Assembly (NCBI RefSeq): GCF_000518785.1
Contig: NZ_JAEG01000008.1
Coordinates: 1-64,000, forward strand
Length of the DNA: 64,000 nucleotides
Source of the DNA: Paenirhizobium selenitireducens ATCC BAA-1503
GTDB taxonomy: Bacteria > Pseudomonadota > Alphaproteobacteria > Rhizobiales > Rhizobiaceae
Direction: 5' to 3'
Below the pieces are notes generated by a model that was given only the letters and a program-made list of their open reading frames with translations, ran no database searches and was not told the DNA's origin. Made by a program: the position numbers and the translations under genes. Shown piece by piece: positions 1-9,260 of this stretch; position 1 is the stretch's first letter, and every line of letters starts with the position of its first letter.

Positions 1-633
1 GAAATCGCCGTCGAAGAGGCGCTTCGCCTCAAGGAAGCCGGCAAGGCATCGGAAGTCGTGGTCGTCTCGATCGGCCCGGCCAAGGCCGAAGAAACGCTCC
101 GCACCGCACTCGCCATGGGCGCCGACCGTGCCGTTTTGGTCGAGACCGATGACGCCGTCGAGCCGCTCGCCGTCGCCAAGCTGCTGAAGGGCGTCATCGA
201 CGCCGAACAGCCCGGTCTGGTGATCACCGGCAAGCAGGCGATCGACGACGATTCGAACCAGACCGGCCAGATGCTGTCCGCGCTGCTCGGCTGGGCACAG
301 GGCACCTTCGCCTCGAAGGTCGAGATCGGCGACGGCAAGGCATCCGTCACCCGCGAAGTCGACGGTGGCCTGCAAACCATCGAGGTCAATCTGCCGGCGG
401 TCATCACCACCGACCTGCGCCTCAACGAGCCGCGCTACGCTTCGCTGCCGAACATCATGAAGGCGAAGAAGAAGCCGCTCGACAAGAAGACGCCCGCCGA
501 CTTCGGCGTCGACACCACGGCGCGCCTGAAGGTGCTGAAGACCGAAGAACCGAGCGGCCGCAAGGCAGGCATCAAGGTCAAGTCGGTCGCCGAGCTGGTC
601 GACAAGCTGAAGAACGAAGCCGGCGTGCTGTAA
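1..633 (+). CDS. etfB: Electron transfer flavoprotein subunit beta (5' end missing)
   Basis: Beta subunit of the soluble heterodimeric electron transfer flavoprotein, which takes electrons from acyl-CoA and related dehydrogenases and passes them to ETF-ubiquinone oxidoreductase. The frame is open from the first base of the window, so about 40 N-terminal residues of the usual ~250 lie outside it. Two family hallmarks are visible: the AMP-binding stretch [15 protein letters not shown], and the ETF-beta signature running from [14 protein letters not shown] into LPAVITT. It ends 27 bases before etfA, which starts behind the SD-like GGATAGGAGA, so the two subunits form one operon. Family assignment is firm; the true start cannot be seen. 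Confidence 0.96.
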   Translation, partial: EIAVEEALRLKEAGKASEVVVVSIGPAKAEETLRTALAMGADRAVLVETDDAVEPLAVAKLLKGVIDAEQPGLVITGKQAIDDDSNQTGQMLSALLGWAQGTFASKVEIGDGKASVTREVDGGLQTIEVNLPAVITTDLRLNEPRYASLPNIMKAKKKPLDKKTPADFGVDTTARLKVLKTEEPSGRKAGIKVKSVAELVDKLKNEAGVL

Positions 634-660
634 TCGGACCGGGATAGGAGACATAGAAAC

Positions 661-1590
661 ATGGCCATTCTTCTTCTGGCAGAACACGACAACGCAACCC
701 TGTCCGACCAGACCGCCAAGGCGCTGACGGCGGCCGCAAAGATCGGCGGCGATGTTCATGTGCTGGTCGCCGGTGCCGGTGCCAAGGCTGCGGCCGATGC
801 CGCCGCCAAGCTCTCGGGCGTATCCAAGGTGCTGCTCGCCGACGATGCGAGCCTTGCCAACAACCTCGCAGAACCGCTCGCCGCCCTGATCGTCTCGTTG
901 GCCGGCGCTTACGATACCATCATCGCGCCCGCCACCTCCTCGGCCAAGAACGTCATGCCGCGCGTCGCCGCCCTGCTCGACGTCATGCAGGTGTCGGAAA
1001 TCGTCGAGGTCGTCTCGGCCGATACCTTCAAGCGTCCGATCTATGCCGGCAACGCCATCCAGACCGTGCAGTCAAGCGACGCCACGAAGGTGATCACCGT
1101 ACGGACCGCCTCGTTCGCGGCTGCCGGCGAAGGCGGCTCGGCTGCCGTCGAGACCGTTGGCGCTGCTGCCAATCCGGGCGTCTCGTCCTTCGTCAACGAC
1201 GCGCTGTCGAGCTCCGACCGTCCGGAACTGACCTCGGCCAAGATCATCATCTCGGGCGGCCGTGCGCTCGGCTCCGCCGAGAAGTTCAAGGAAGTCATCC
1301 TGCCGGTGGCCGACAAGCTCGGTGCCGCCGTCGGCGCATCGCGCGCTGCAGTCGACGCCGGCTACGCGCCGAACGACTGGCAGGTCGGCCAGACCGGCAA
1401 GGTGGTTGCGCCGCAGCTCTACATCGCCTGCGGCATCTCCGGCGCCATTCAGCACCTCGCCGGCATGAAGGATTCGAAGGTCATCGTCGCGATCAACAAG
1501 GACGAAGAGGCACCGATCTTCCAGGTCGCCGACTACGGCCTGGTCGCCGACCTCTTCGAAGCCCTGCCGGAACTGGAAAAGGCGCTCTGA
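661..1590 (+). CDS. etfA: Electron transfer flavoprotein subunit alpha
   Basis: Alpha subunit of ETF; it carries the FAD that accepts electrons from flavin dehydrogenases of fatty-acid and amino-acid oxidation. Length (309 residues) is normal for the family. The C-terminal FAD-binding domain shows the ETF-alpha signature [17 protein letters not shown] followed by [17 protein letters not shown]. The N-terminal domain begins [11 protein letters not shown]. The gene follows etfB with an AGGAGA ribosome site and is closed by a strong intrinsic terminator about 60 bases downstream, so etfBA is a self-contained unit even though hbdA follows in the same direction. Confidence 0.97.
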   Translation: MAILLLAEHDNATLSDQTAKALTAAAKIGGDVHVLVAGAGAKAAADAAAKLSGVSKVLLADDASLANNLAEPLAALIVSLAGAYDTIIAPATSSAKNVMPRVAALLDVMQVSEIVEVVSADTFKRPIYAGNAIQTVQSSDATKVITVRTASFAAAGEGGSAAVETVGAAANPGVSSFVNDALSSSDRPELTSAKIIISGGRALGSAEKFKEVILPVADKLGAAVGASRAAVDAGYAPNDWQVGQTGKVVAPQLYIACGISGAIQHLAGMKDSKVIVAINKDEEAPIFQVADYGLVADLFEALPELEKAL

Positions 1591-1651
1591 ACTCCATTCC
1601 TTTCGCAACTGCGAAAAGACTGGAAAAACGCCCCGCGCGGGTCTATCAATT

Positions 1652-1685
1652 TGCCGGGCCGGCTTTCGTTGGCCCGGCATTTTTT
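1652..1685 (+). terminator. Intrinsic terminator after etfBA
   Basis: A perfect 9-bp stem (TGCCGGGCC / GGCCCGGCA) with a 10-base loop is followed directly by a run of six T. It separates etfBA from hbdA. Confidence 0.88.
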
Positions 1686-1721
1686 GTAAAAATGCGACTG
1701 CGGAGTGGTGAGGAGAACTAA

Positions 1722-2603
1722 ATGACGACGGTTATCGGCAATGTGGGTGTCGTGGGCGCGGGCCAGATGGGCTGCGGCATTGCTCATGTATCGGCACTCG
1801 CCGGCTACAAGGTCATGATCTACGACCTTTCCAAGGACCGCATCGAGGCTGGTCTTGCCACCATAAACGGCAACCTCGCCCGCCAGGTGACCAACGGCAA
1901 GCTCTCCGACGAGGACCGCAAGGCGGCCCTGTCGCGCATTTCCGGCAGCGCCGACATCAACGACCTGGCGCCGATGGACCTGGTGATCGAGGCCGCGACC
2001 GAGGACGAAACGGTCAAGCGCAAGATCTTCGCCCAGGTCTGCCCGGTGCTGAAACCCGAAGCGCTGCTCGCCACCAACACCTCGTCGCTCTCCATTACCC
2101 GGCTCGCCTCCGCCACGGACCGCCCGGAACGCTTCATGGGCATTCACTTCATGAACCCCGTGCCGGTGATGAAGCTGGTCGAACTGGTGCGCGGCATCGC
2201 CACCGACGAGACCACCTTCGACACGGCCAAGACCTTCGTCCGCTCGCTCGACAAGACGATCACCGTCGCCGAGGATTTCCCCGCCTTCATCGTCAACCGC
2301 ATCCTGCTGCCGATGATCAACGAGGCGATCTATACGCTCTATGAAGGCGTCGGCTCGGTCGAGGCGATCGACACCGCCATGCGGCTCGGTGCCAATCATC
2401 CGATGGGCCCGCTGCAGCTTGCCGACTTCATCGGTCTCGACACCTGCCTGTCGATCATGCAGGTGCTGCATGACGGCCTGTCCGACAGCAAGTATCGCCC
2501 CTGCCCGCTGCTGGTGAAATATGTCGAGGCCGGCTGGCTCGGCCGCAAGGCAGGCCGCGGCTTCTACGACTATCGCGGCGAAGTGCCGGTCCCCACGCGC
2601 TAA
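1722..2603 (+). CDS. hbdA: 3-hydroxybutyryl-CoA dehydrogenase
   Basis: NAD(P)-dependent 3-hydroxyacyl-CoA dehydrogenase acting on 3-hydroxybutyryl-CoA / acetoacetyl-CoA. The N-terminal Rossmann fold has the GxGxxG motif at residues 12-17 (GAGQMG). The C-terminal domain carries the family signature around DFPAFIVNRILLPMINEA and the helix HPMGPLQLADFIGLDTC. Length 293 is normal for the short, single-function form. A clear SD (GAGGAGA) precedes the ATG. Its place beside etfBA fits a role in short-chain acyl-CoA or polyhydroxybutyrate-linked metabolism, an inference from context. A terminator lies between it and etfA, so it is probably transcribed from its own promoter as well. Confidence 0.95.
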   Translation: MTTVIGNVGVVGAGQMGCGIAHVSALAGYKVMIYDLSKDRIEAGLATINGNLARQVTNGKLSDEDRKAALSRISGSADINDLAPMDLVIEAATEDETVKRKIFAQVCPVLKPEALLATNTSSLSITRLASATDRPERFMGIHFMNPVPVMKLVELVRGIATDETTFDTAKTFVRSLDKTITVAEDFPAFIVNRILLPMINEAIYTLYEGVGSVEAIDTAMRLGANHPMGPLQLADFIGLDTCLSIMQVLHDGLSDSKYRPCPLLVKYVEAGWLGRKAGRGFYDYRGEVPVPTR

Positions 2604-2626
2604 AGGCCCGCACGGGACTGGCGAGG

Positions 2627-2648
2627 CGGAGGCACCGGCGTGCCTCCG
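2627..2648. terminator. Stem-loop between convergent hbdA and tlpA
   Basis: Perfect 9-bp stem CGGAGGCAC / GTGCCTCCG with a 4-base loop in the 69-base gap between converging genes. There is no T-run on either side, so termination is inferred only from position and symmetry. Confidence 0.45.
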
Positions 2649-2672
2649 GGACACCCCCACACATAATCTGGC

Positions 2673-3335
2673 TCAGCTTCCGACGGCGGCCTTGATCAGC
2701 GCCGAGGCATCCTTGCCGTCCCAGGCGGCGGGGCCGTTCATCGAGCCGAGCAGGCAGCCCTTGCCGTCGATCAGCAGCGTCACGGGCAGCCCGAAGGCCA
2801 GGCCCTCCTTCTTCATCGCATTGAATACGCCCATGCTGGCATCGCGATAGAGCCCCAGTGCATCGACCCCGGTTTCCGCGAGAAAGGCCTTCGGCTTGTC
2901 GATCGCGCCGGTGTCGATGTTGATCGCCAGCACCTGGAACGTCTCGCTGCCCTCGGCCTTCTGCAGCGCATTGAGCGCCGGCATTTCCTCGCGGCAGGGC
3001 ACGCACCAGGTGGCCCAGAGATTGAGGAGAACCGTCTTGCCGGAGAAATCGGCGAGCGTCAGGTCCTTGTCCGCCTGGTCCTTGAAGGACAGCCCGTCGA
3101 TCACCCGCGGCTCCGCTGTCGCGACCATGGCGGCGACGTCGCCGGTGGTGAACGGCTTCAGGGAGGCCGCTTTTTCGACGGAAGCCGCACACTGCGCGGC
3201 ATCGGCGACCTCGGTCCCATTGCCAGACGTGGTCTGCTTCACGTATACCGCCACCGCGCCGGCAAGGATCCCGGCGACCGCCGCAATCGCAACAAGCTTG
3301 GCGGAAGGAAGTCCGAGCGGTCTTTTTTCTGTCAT
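2673..3335 (-). CDS. tlpA: TlpA-type thiol:disulfide oxidoreductase
   Basis: Membrane-anchored periplasmic thioredoxin-like protein of the TlpA/ResA group, which in rhizobia keeps cysteines of cytochrome oxidase assembly factors reduced. One N-terminal membrane segment (about residues 11-30, [20 protein letters not shown]) is followed by a thioredoxin fold with the active site [15 protein letters not shown] and the cis-proline region [10 protein letters not shown] chose the ATG at 3335 (protein MTEKRPLG..., 220 residues) because TGGAG lies just upstream; the longer TTG start at 3356 has no such site. The gene diverges from argH with only 24 bases between the starts, so their promoters must overlap the opposite gene or each other. 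Confidence 0.9.
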   Translation of the reverse strand: MTEKRPLGLPSAKLVAIAAVAGILAGAVAVYVKQTTSGNGTEVADAAQCAASVEKAASLKPFTTGDVAAMVATAEPRVIDGLSFKDQADKDLTLADFSGKTVLLNLWATWCVPCREEMPALNALQKAEGSETFQVLAINIDTGAIDKPKAFLAETGVDALGLYRDASMGVFNAMKKEGLAFGLPVTLLIDGKGCLLGSMNGPAAWDGKDASALIKAAVGS

Positions 3336-3359
3336 TGCAGTCTCCAGGATGGGCAAGGC

Positions 3360-4763
3360 ATGGCCGAGGACACCAAGAACACGAAATCCTCCAACCAGAT
3401 GTGGGGTGGTCGCTTCGCTTCCGGCCCCGCGGCCATCATGGAGGAGATAAATGCCTCCATCGGTTTCGACAAGAAGCTTTACGCCCAGGACATCCGCGGC
3501 TCAATCGCGCATGCGACCATGCTGGCGCATCAAGGCATTATCTCGGCCGAGGACAAAGACAAGATCGTTCACGGCCTGAACACGATCCTGTCAGAGATCG
3601 AAAGCGGCCAGTTCGTGTTCTCGCGCAAGCTCGAGGACATCCACATGAACGTCGAGGCGCGGCTGGCCGAACTGATCGGCCCCGCCGCCGGCCGCCTGCA
3701 CACCGCCCGCTCGCGCAACGACCAGGTCGCGCTCGACTTCCGCCTCTGGGTCAAGGAAGAGTTGCAGAAGGTCGAGACCGCGCTGACCGCGCTGATCGCC
3801 GCCTTCCTCGACCGCGCCGAGGAACATGCCGACACCGTCATGCCGGGCTTCACCCATCTGCAGACCGCCCAGCCGGTGACCTTCGGCCACCACTGCATGG
3901 CCTATGTCGAAATGTTCGGTCGCGACCGCCAGCGGGTGCGCCACGCGATCGAGCACATGGACGAAAGCCCGATCGGGGCAGCGGCGCTCGCCGGCACCGG
4001 CTTTGCCATCGACCGCCACATGACGGCCAAGGCGCTTGGCTTCCGCGAGCCGACGCGCAACTCGATCGACACTGTATCCGACCGCGATTTCGCGCTGGAA
4101 TTCCTGTCGATCGCCTCGATCTGCGCCACGCATCTGTCGCGGCTTGCCGAAGAGATCGTCATCTGGTCGACGCCGCAGTTCGGCTTCATCCGGCTCTCGG
4201 ATGCGTTTTCGACCGGCTCGTCGATCATGCCGCAGAAGAAGAACCCGGACGCTGCCGAACTGGTGCGCGCCAAGACCGGCCGCATCAACGGCTCGCTGGT
4301 GGCGCTGCTGACCGTGATGAAGGGCCTGCCGCTCGCCTATTCCAAGGACATGCAGGAAGACAAGGAACAGGTCTTCGATTCGGCCGAGAGCCTGGAACTG
4401 GCGATCGCCGCGATGACCGGCATGGTGCGCGACATGACCATCCGCACCGACAAGATGAAGGCCGCGGCCGGTTCCGGCTATTCGACCGCGACCGATCTCG
4501 CCGACTGGCTGGTGCGCGAAGCCGGTCTTCCCTTCCGCGATGCTCACCATGCAACCGGCAAGGCCGTCGCCATGGCGGAAGCCAAGGCTTGCGACCTCGC
4601 CGAGCTTTCGCTGGAAGACCTGCAATCGATCAATCCGGCCATTACCGCCGGCATTTTCGACGTCTTGACCGTCGAGGCCTCGGTTGCCAGCCGCAAGAGC
4701 TTTGGCGGCACGGCGCCGTCCGAGGTCCGCAAGCAGATCGCCTGGTGGCGAGAGCGCAACTGA
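3360..4763 (+). CDS. argH: Argininosuccinate lyase
   Basis: Last step of arginine biosynthesis: argininosuccinate to arginine plus fumarate. The fumarase/aspartase superfamily signature [12 protein letters not shown] is at residues 286-297, with the catalytic serine in the SS pair; the substrate-binding TARSRNDQV and [16 protein letters not shown] motifs are also clear. Length 467 is standard. An AGGA about ten bases upstream serves the ATG. It is followed by lptM and lysA on the same strand, an order common in Rhizobiaceae. Arginase and ornithine aminotransferase genes for the opposite direction are found near 60-62 kb. Confidence 0.97.
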   Translation: MAEDTKNTKSSNQMWGGRFASGPAAIMEEINASIGFDKKLYAQDIRGSIAHATMLAHQGIISAEDKDKIVHGLNTILSEIESGQFVFSRKLEDIHMNVEARLAELIGPAAGRLHTARSRNDQVALDFRLWVKEELQKVETALTALIAAFLDRAEEHADTVMPGFTHLQTAQPVTFGHHCMAYVEMFGRDRQRVRHAIEHMDESPIGAAALAGTGFAIDRHMTAKALGFREPTRNSIDTVSDRDFALEFLSIASICATHLSRLAEEIVIWSTPQFGFIRLSDAFSTGSSIMPQKKNPDAAELVRAKTGRINGSLVALLTVMKGLPLAYSKDMQEDKEQVFDSAESLELAIAAMTGMVRDMTIRTDKMKAAAGSGYSTATDLADWLVREAGLPFRDAHHATGKAVAMAEAKACDLAELSLEDLQSINPAITAGIFDVLTVEASVASRKSFGGTAPSEVRKQIAWWRERN

Positions 4764-4847
4764 TCACGGTCGTTTGCGGGACCATCACGAGATTGAGGGT
4801 GCACAAGCGCCCCGATTTTCGCTACAGGCTAGAAGACGAGATTTTCG

Positions 4848-5060
4848 GTGGATAGGGTGATGGTGAAGACGCTTCGACGTGGGACGGTGGCCGCAGGCCT
4901 CATGCTGGTGACGGCCCTGGTGCTTTCGGGTTGCGGCCGCAAGGCCGATCTCGATCCGCCGAGCATGCCGGCCGCACAGCAGAACAAGCTGGCGCCCGGC
5001 GAAAAGCAGGCCCAGCCGACAGTCCCCGACAAGCCCTTCGTCCTCGACCCCCTTCTCTGA
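4848..5060 (+). CDS. lptM: Small lipoprotein, LptM (YifL) type
   Basis: A 70-residue lipoprotein. The signal peptide ends in the lipobox LSGC, and the mature protein begins CGRKADLDPP, typical of the LptM/YifL family; E. coli LptM promotes correct disulfide formation in LptD of the LPS export machine. The rest is Pro/Gln-rich and ends DKPFVLDPLL. Start is uncertain: GTG at 4848 is given, but ATG at 4860 also leaves a complete signal peptide. It sits between argH and lysA, 13 bases ahead of the latter, as in many proteobacteria. Family assignment is from motif and context, as the protein is too short for more. Confidence 0.8.
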   Translation: MDRVMVKTLRRGTVAAGLMLVTALVLSGCGRKADLDPPSMPAAQQNKLAPGEKQAQPTVPDKPFVLDPLL

Positions 5061-5073
5061 CAGGTCCAAGCCC

Positions 5074-6342
5074 GTGAACCACTTCGACTACCGCGACGGC
5101 GTGCTCTACGCCGAGGACGTTTCCGTACCCGAAATCGCCAGGGCCGTCGGCACGCCGTTCTACTGCTATTCGACCGCGACTCTGGAGCGGCACTACAAGG
5201 TGTTCGCCAAGGCCTTCTCCGGCGTCGATTCCATGGTCTGCTATGCGATGAAGGCCAATTCCAACCAGGCGGTCCTGAAGACCCTGGCAAGGCTCGGCGC
5301 CGGCGTCGACGTCGTGTCCGAAGGCGAGCTCCGGCGTGCGCTTGCCGCCGGCGTACCGGCCAACCGCATCATGTTCTCCGGCGTCGGCAAGACCGTGCAG
5401 GAAATGGACCTGGCGCTGGACGTCGGCATCTACTGCTTCAACGTCGAGAGCGAGCCGGAACTGGAAGTGCTGGCGAGCCGGGCGCAAAAGGCCGGCAAGA
5501 CGGCGCATGTGTCCTTCCGCGTCAATCCGGACGTCGACGCCCGGACCCATGCCAAGATCTCGACCGGCAAGAAGGAAAACAAGTTCGGCATTTCCTTCGA
5601 CCGCGCCCGTGCCGTCTATGCCCGGGCAGCCACCCTGCCCGGCATTGAGGTGGCCGGCATCGACATGCATATCGGCAGCCAGATCACCGAGATGCAGCCC
5701 TTCGAGGATGCCTTCCGGCTGCTGCGCGAGCTCGTCGATACGCTGCGCGCCGACGGCCATGCGATCGCCCATGTCGACATCGGCGGTGGCCTCGGCATTC
5801 CCTACAAGGACGACAACAACCCGCCGCCGGAACCCACTGCCTATGCCAAGGTCGTGCTGGAACAGCTCTCCGGCCTCAACTGCAAGATCATCGCCGAACC
5901 CGGCCGCCTGATCGTCGGCAATGCCGGCATCCTGGTGACGGAAGTGATCTATGTGAAGGACGGCGGCGACAAGACCTTCGTCATTGTCGACGCCGCGATG
6001 AACGACCTGATCCGCCCGACCCTCTACGAGGCCTATCATGAGGTTCGCCCGGTGGTGATCTCGGCTGCCAGCGCCCCGCGCATCCGCGCCGACATCGTCG
6101 GCCCGGTCTGCGAAACGGGCGACTATCTGGCGCTCGACCGGGAAATGGCCATGCCGCGCTCCGGCGACCTGCTCGCCGTCGGCTCGGCCGGCGCCTATGG
6201 CGCGGTGCAGGCGGGCACCTACAACACCCGCCGTCTGATCCCCGAAGTGCTGGTCAACGGCAGCGAATTCCACGTGATTCGCCCGCGCCCCAGCTACGAG
6301 GACATGATCGCGCTCGATTCGATTCCGGCCTGGCTGGCCTGA
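5074..6342 (+). CDS. lysA: Diaminopimelate decarboxylase
   Basis: PLP enzyme that decarboxylates meso-diaminopimelate to lysine. It is a fold-type III (alanine-racemase-like) barrel: the PLP lysine is K60 in YAMKAN, HIGSQI and the phosphate-binding DIGGGLGIPY follow, and the second-subunit catalytic cysteine is C346 in GPVCETGD. Length 422 is normal. The start is GTG at 5074 with only a weak SD (CAGGT), so translation may be coupled to lptM 13 bases upstream. Closed downstream by a 10-bp inverted repeat. Confidence 0.96.
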   Translation: MNHFDYRDGVLYAEDVSVPEIARAVGTPFYCYSTATLERHYKVFAKAFSGVDSMVCYAMKANSNQAVLKTLARLGAGVDVVSEGELRRALAAGVPANRIMFSGVGKTVQEMDLALDVGIYCFNVESEPELEVLASRAQKAGKTAHVSFRVNPDVDARTHAKISTGKKENKFGISFDRARAVYARAATLPGIEVAGIDMHIGSQITEMQPFEDAFRLLRELVDTLRADGHAIAHVDIGGGLGIPYKDDNNPPPEPTAYAKVVLEQLSGLNCKIIAEPGRLIVGNAGILVTEVIYVKDGGDKTFVIVDAAMNDLIRPTLYEAYHEVRPVVISAASAPRIRADIVGPVCETGDYLALDREMAMPRSGDLLAVGSAGAYGAVQAGTYNTRRLIPEVLVNGSEFHVIRPRPSYEDMIALDSIPAWLA

Positions 6343-6351
6343 CCGAAACAC

Positions 6352-6380
6352 CCGGTCGCCGTTCACTTTTCGGCGACCGG
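6352..6380. terminator. Perfect inverted repeat after lysA
   Basis: Ten-bp perfect stem CCGGTCGCCG / CGGCGACCGG with a 9-base loop, ten bases after the lysA stop. No T-run follows on the plus strand, so it is a likely but not canonical terminator. Confidence 0.5.
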
Positions 6381-6427
6381 TTCAAAAAAGCGGGCCGGAT
6401 CGGCCTGCCGCCCTCGTCTTCGCCACA

Positions 6428-6442
6428 AAGGATGCTATCCTT
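6428..6442. promoter_or_regulatory. Small palindrome upstream of the TIGR02302-type gene
   Basis: AAGGAT-GCT-ATCCTT, a perfect 6-bp inverted repeat with a 3-base spacer, 76 bases before the next gene's start. The shape suits a repressor site; no regulator can be named. Confidence 0.25.
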
Positions 6443-6517
6443 ATTTCTCGTAAGGACAGCAGATCCGCGCCTTGCTCGCCGAACAGTCGAGCCGCGGGCC
6501 AAACGGAGACCCGACCG

Positions 6518-9199
6518 ATGACCCCTCAGCCGGGCGGCACGAGAACGGGTGCGTTTCGCACCGACCCGGCGCTGGCACGGCGGGTGGCGATCAAGCGCTT
6601 CCTGGCGCGGCTGGTGCTGTTTGCCGAACGGCTGCTGCCGCTGTTCCTGCCGCTTGCCGGTATTGCCGCGATCTTCGTCTCGCTCGCCTGGCTCGGCGTC
6701 TATCGCCAGTTGCCGGATACTGTCCGCCTCGGCCTCGTTTTTCTCCTCACCTTCGTCTTCGTCGCAAGCCTCCTGCCCTTTGCCCGCCTGCGCTGGCCCG
6801 CCGGCGAGGAGGCCGACCGGCTGCTCGAAGAGCGCAACCATCTCGCCCACCAGCCCGTTGCCGTGCAGGACGACGAGCCGGCCTTCGAGACACCCTTTGC
6901 CCGCGCGCTCTGGGTCGAGCACCAGCGCCGTATGGCCGAGACGATCGCTGCGCTGGACGCCGGCCTGCCCCGGCCGGACATCGCCCGTTTCGACCGCTAC
7001 GCGCTGCGCGCCGTGCCCGCCCTCCTGTTCGTCACGGCCCTTGCCTATTCCGGCTCCAATGGCGCCGGCGTGATCGCCGATGCCTTTCGCCGGCAGCCGA
7101 CAACCAGCGACGCGCCGGGCCTCAGGATCGACGCCTGGATCACCCCGCCTGCCTATACCGGCCAGCCACCCGTCTTCCTTTCCGGCCGCGACATCCAAGG
7201 GGACAGCCAGGCGGCAGCCGGCAAAGCGCGGGTCCCGCAGAATGCTCAGGCGACGGTCCGCATCAGCGGCGGCAGCGCCGATGAGAAGGTGCTGTTCCGC
7301 CGGGCCGATGACGGCACGGTGGTCGACATCGCCATGAACGACCCGACGAAAGCAGAGGGTGAGACACCCCTGGCACCCACGGGCGCTCCGCCCTCCACCA
7401 CTGCCAACGCCAACGCCAATGCGGCACGCGTCCACGAATGGAAGCTCGACGCAAGCGGCGAGCTTCTGGTCGGCGGGCGGCAATGGGCGATCGACGTCAT
7501 CCCCGACAAGGCACCGGAAATCGCCTTCGACGGTCTGCCACGCCGCAGCGCCAACGGCGCACTGGAGATCGGCTTTACCGCCAGGGACGATTACGGGCTT
7601 GCCAAGGCCTATGCCGAGATCGAACCGCTGGCGGAAAAGGCGGACGCCATTCCGCTCTATGCCCTGCCGGAGTACAAGCTCGACCTGCCGCGCCACAATG
7701 CCCGCGACGCCAAGGGCCTGTCGAGCCGCAACATCACCGAGCATCCGCTTTCGGGCCGCAAGGTGAGGATCACGCTCGTGGCGACCGACGGCGCGGGCCA
7801 GACCGGCCGCAGTCCGCCGCATGAAATGGTGCTGCCGGCCCGCGCCTTCGTCGAGCCGCTGGCGGCAGCCGTCGCCGAGGAGCGCCAGGTCTTCGCCCTC
7901 GACATCCGCGACCTGCGGCAGGCGATCGCCCTCAACGAAGCGCTGACCATCCGGCCCGAGGAAACCATTCCCAACACGACGCACTACCTTCTGCTCCAGT
8001 CGGCACAGGCGCGCATGAAGCTTGCCCGCTCGACCGGCGAGCTGGAGAACACCGCCGACTATCTGTGGGAAATCGCCCTTGGCATCGACGGTGGCGAGCT
8101 GTCGCTGGCCGAACGCAAGCTGCGCGACGCCCAGCAGGCGCTGGCCGACGCGCTGGAGCGCAATGCGCCGGACGAAGAGATCAAGAAGCTGATGGACGAG
8201 CTGCGCGCCGCCATGCAGGAATTCATGACCGCCATGGCCGAGCGCCAGCCGAATGCCGAGGGCCAGCAGCAGCAGTCGGCGCAGAACGTGCTGCGCCAGC
8301 GCGACCTGGAAAACATGATGAACCAGATCGAGAACCTGGCCCGCTCCGGCAATCGCGACGCGGCGCGCCAGATGCTCTCCGAACTGCAGCGCATGATGAA
8401 CAACCTGCAGGCCGGACGCCCGCAGCGCGGCGGCCAGCAGCAGGAGAACAGCCAGGTCCGCCAGCAGATCGACAAGCTCGGCGAGATCATGCAGGACCAG
8501 CAGAAGCTGATGGACGAGACCTTCAAGCTCGACCAGGCGCTGAAGGACCGCATGCAGCGCGGCGACCCGGGCGACGGCGAGGACGGCGAATTCCTCGAGC
8601 AGATGCCGCCAGAGGGCGAAGACGGCCAGCAGCCGCAGCAGGGCCAGGACGGACAGGAAGACCAGCAAGGCTCGCCGACCGACCGGATGACGGCCGAAGA
8701 ACTGCGCGAGGCGCTGAAGAACCTGCGGGCCCAGCAGGACACGCTGGGCAAGAAGCTGGACGAATTGCAGAAGGGCCTCGGCGACCTCGGCGTCAAGCCG
8801 GGCGAAGGCTTCGGCCAGGCCGAGCGCGAGATGCGTGGCGCCGGCGAGGCGCTCGGCAAGAGCCAGGGCGAGCGGGCGGTGGAAGGCCAGGGCAAGGCGC
8901 TCGAAGCGCTGCGCCAGGGTGCGCGCGACATGATGAACCAGATGATGCAGGCAATGCGCGGCCAGCAGGGGCAGGGCGAGCAGCAGGGCCAGGGCCAGGG
9001 CAACCAGACCGGCCGCGACCCGCTGGGGCGCCCGCGCGCCACCACGGGCCCGGACTTCGGCGAGCGCGTCAACGTGCCCGACGAGATCGACGTGCAGCGG
9101 GCGCGGGAAATCCTCGAAGCAATCCGCAAGAAACTCGGCGACAATGCCGGCCCGGAATTCGAGCGCCGCTATCTCGAACGGCTTCTCGACATCCAGTAG
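6518..9199 (+). CDS. Large membrane protein, TIGR02302/DUF4175 type
   Basis: An 893-residue protein that matches what I know of the TIGR02302 (DUF4175) family of Alphaproteobacteria; its function is not established. Two membrane helices lie near residues 35-55 and 65-85 and a probable third near 165-190, followed by a long soluble part. From about residue 570 to 860 the sequence is dominated by Gln, Gly, Glu, Met and Asp with predicted coiled-coil stretches (ELQRMMNNLQAG, QQQGQGQGNQ). It ends in a conserved-looking block, EIDVQRAREILEAIRKKLG. An SD-like GGAGA precedes the ATG. The CAG-rich DNA is low-complexity coding sequence, not a repeat array. Neighbours are lysA upstream and an SDR gene on the other strand. 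A role in the envelope is an inference from topology alone. Confidence 0.82.
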   Translation: MTPQPGGTRTGAFRTDPALARRVAIKRFLARLVLFAERLLPLFLPLAGIAAIFVSLAWLGVYRQLPDTVRLGLVFLLTFVFVASLLPFARLRWPAGEEADRLLEERNHLAHQPVAVQDDEPAFETPFARALWVEHQRRMAETIAALDAGLPRPDIARFDRYALRAVPALLFVTALAYSGSNGAGVIADAFRRQPTTSDAPGLRIDAWITPPAYTGQPPVFLSGRDIQGDSQAAAGKARVPQNAQATVRISGGSADEKVLFRRADDGTVVDIAMNDPTKAEGETPLAPTGAPPSTTANANANAARVHEWKLDASGELLVGGRQWAIDVIPDKAPEIAFDGLPRRSANGALEIGFTARDDYGLAKAYAEIEPLAEKADAIPLYALPEYKLDLPRHNARDAKGLSSRNITEHPLSGRKVRITLVATDGAGQTGRSPPHEMVLPARAFVEPLAAAVAEERQVFALDIRDLRQAIALNEALTIRPEETIPNTTHYLLLQSAQARMKLARSTGELENTADYLWEIALGIDGGELSLAERKLRDAQQALADALERNAPDEEIKKLMDELRAAMQEFMTAMAERQPNAEGQQQQSAQNVLRQRDLENMMNQIENLARSGNRDAARQMLSELQRMMNNLQAGRPQRGGQQQENSQVRQQIDKLGEIMQDQQKLMDETFKLDQALKDRMQRGDPGDGEDGEFLEQMPPEGEDGQQPQQGQDGQEDQQGSPTDRMTAEELREALKNLRAQQDTLGKKLDELQKGLGDLGVKPGEGFGQAEREMRGAGEALGKSQGERAVEGQGKALEALRQGARDMMNQMMQAMRGQQGQGEQQGQGQGNQTGRDPLGRPRATTGPDFGERVNVPDEIDVQRAREILEAIRKKLGDNAGPEFERRYLERLLDIQ

Positions 9200-9260
9200 G
9201 GTAACTGCCGGTCCAACCGGGTTCGCCTGTCAGTCGGGTTCGGATCTCGGCGCTTCCGAT

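Noticed and set aside
3335..4855. 506-residue plus-strand frame overlapping argH
   Set aside because: Shifted frame inside argH with a high Arg/Gly content; argH motifs are in the other frame.
6254..8668. 804-residue open frame on the minus strand
   Set aside because: It lies wholly opposite the TIGR02302-type gene and has Leu/Ala/Val-rich sequence typical of the antisense frame of GC-rich coding DNA; no SD or family motifs.
8240..9010. CAG-rich stretch that looks repetitive, possible CRISPR or tandem repeat
   Set aside because: Low-complexity Gln/Gly coding sequence within a single open frame; units are not regular.
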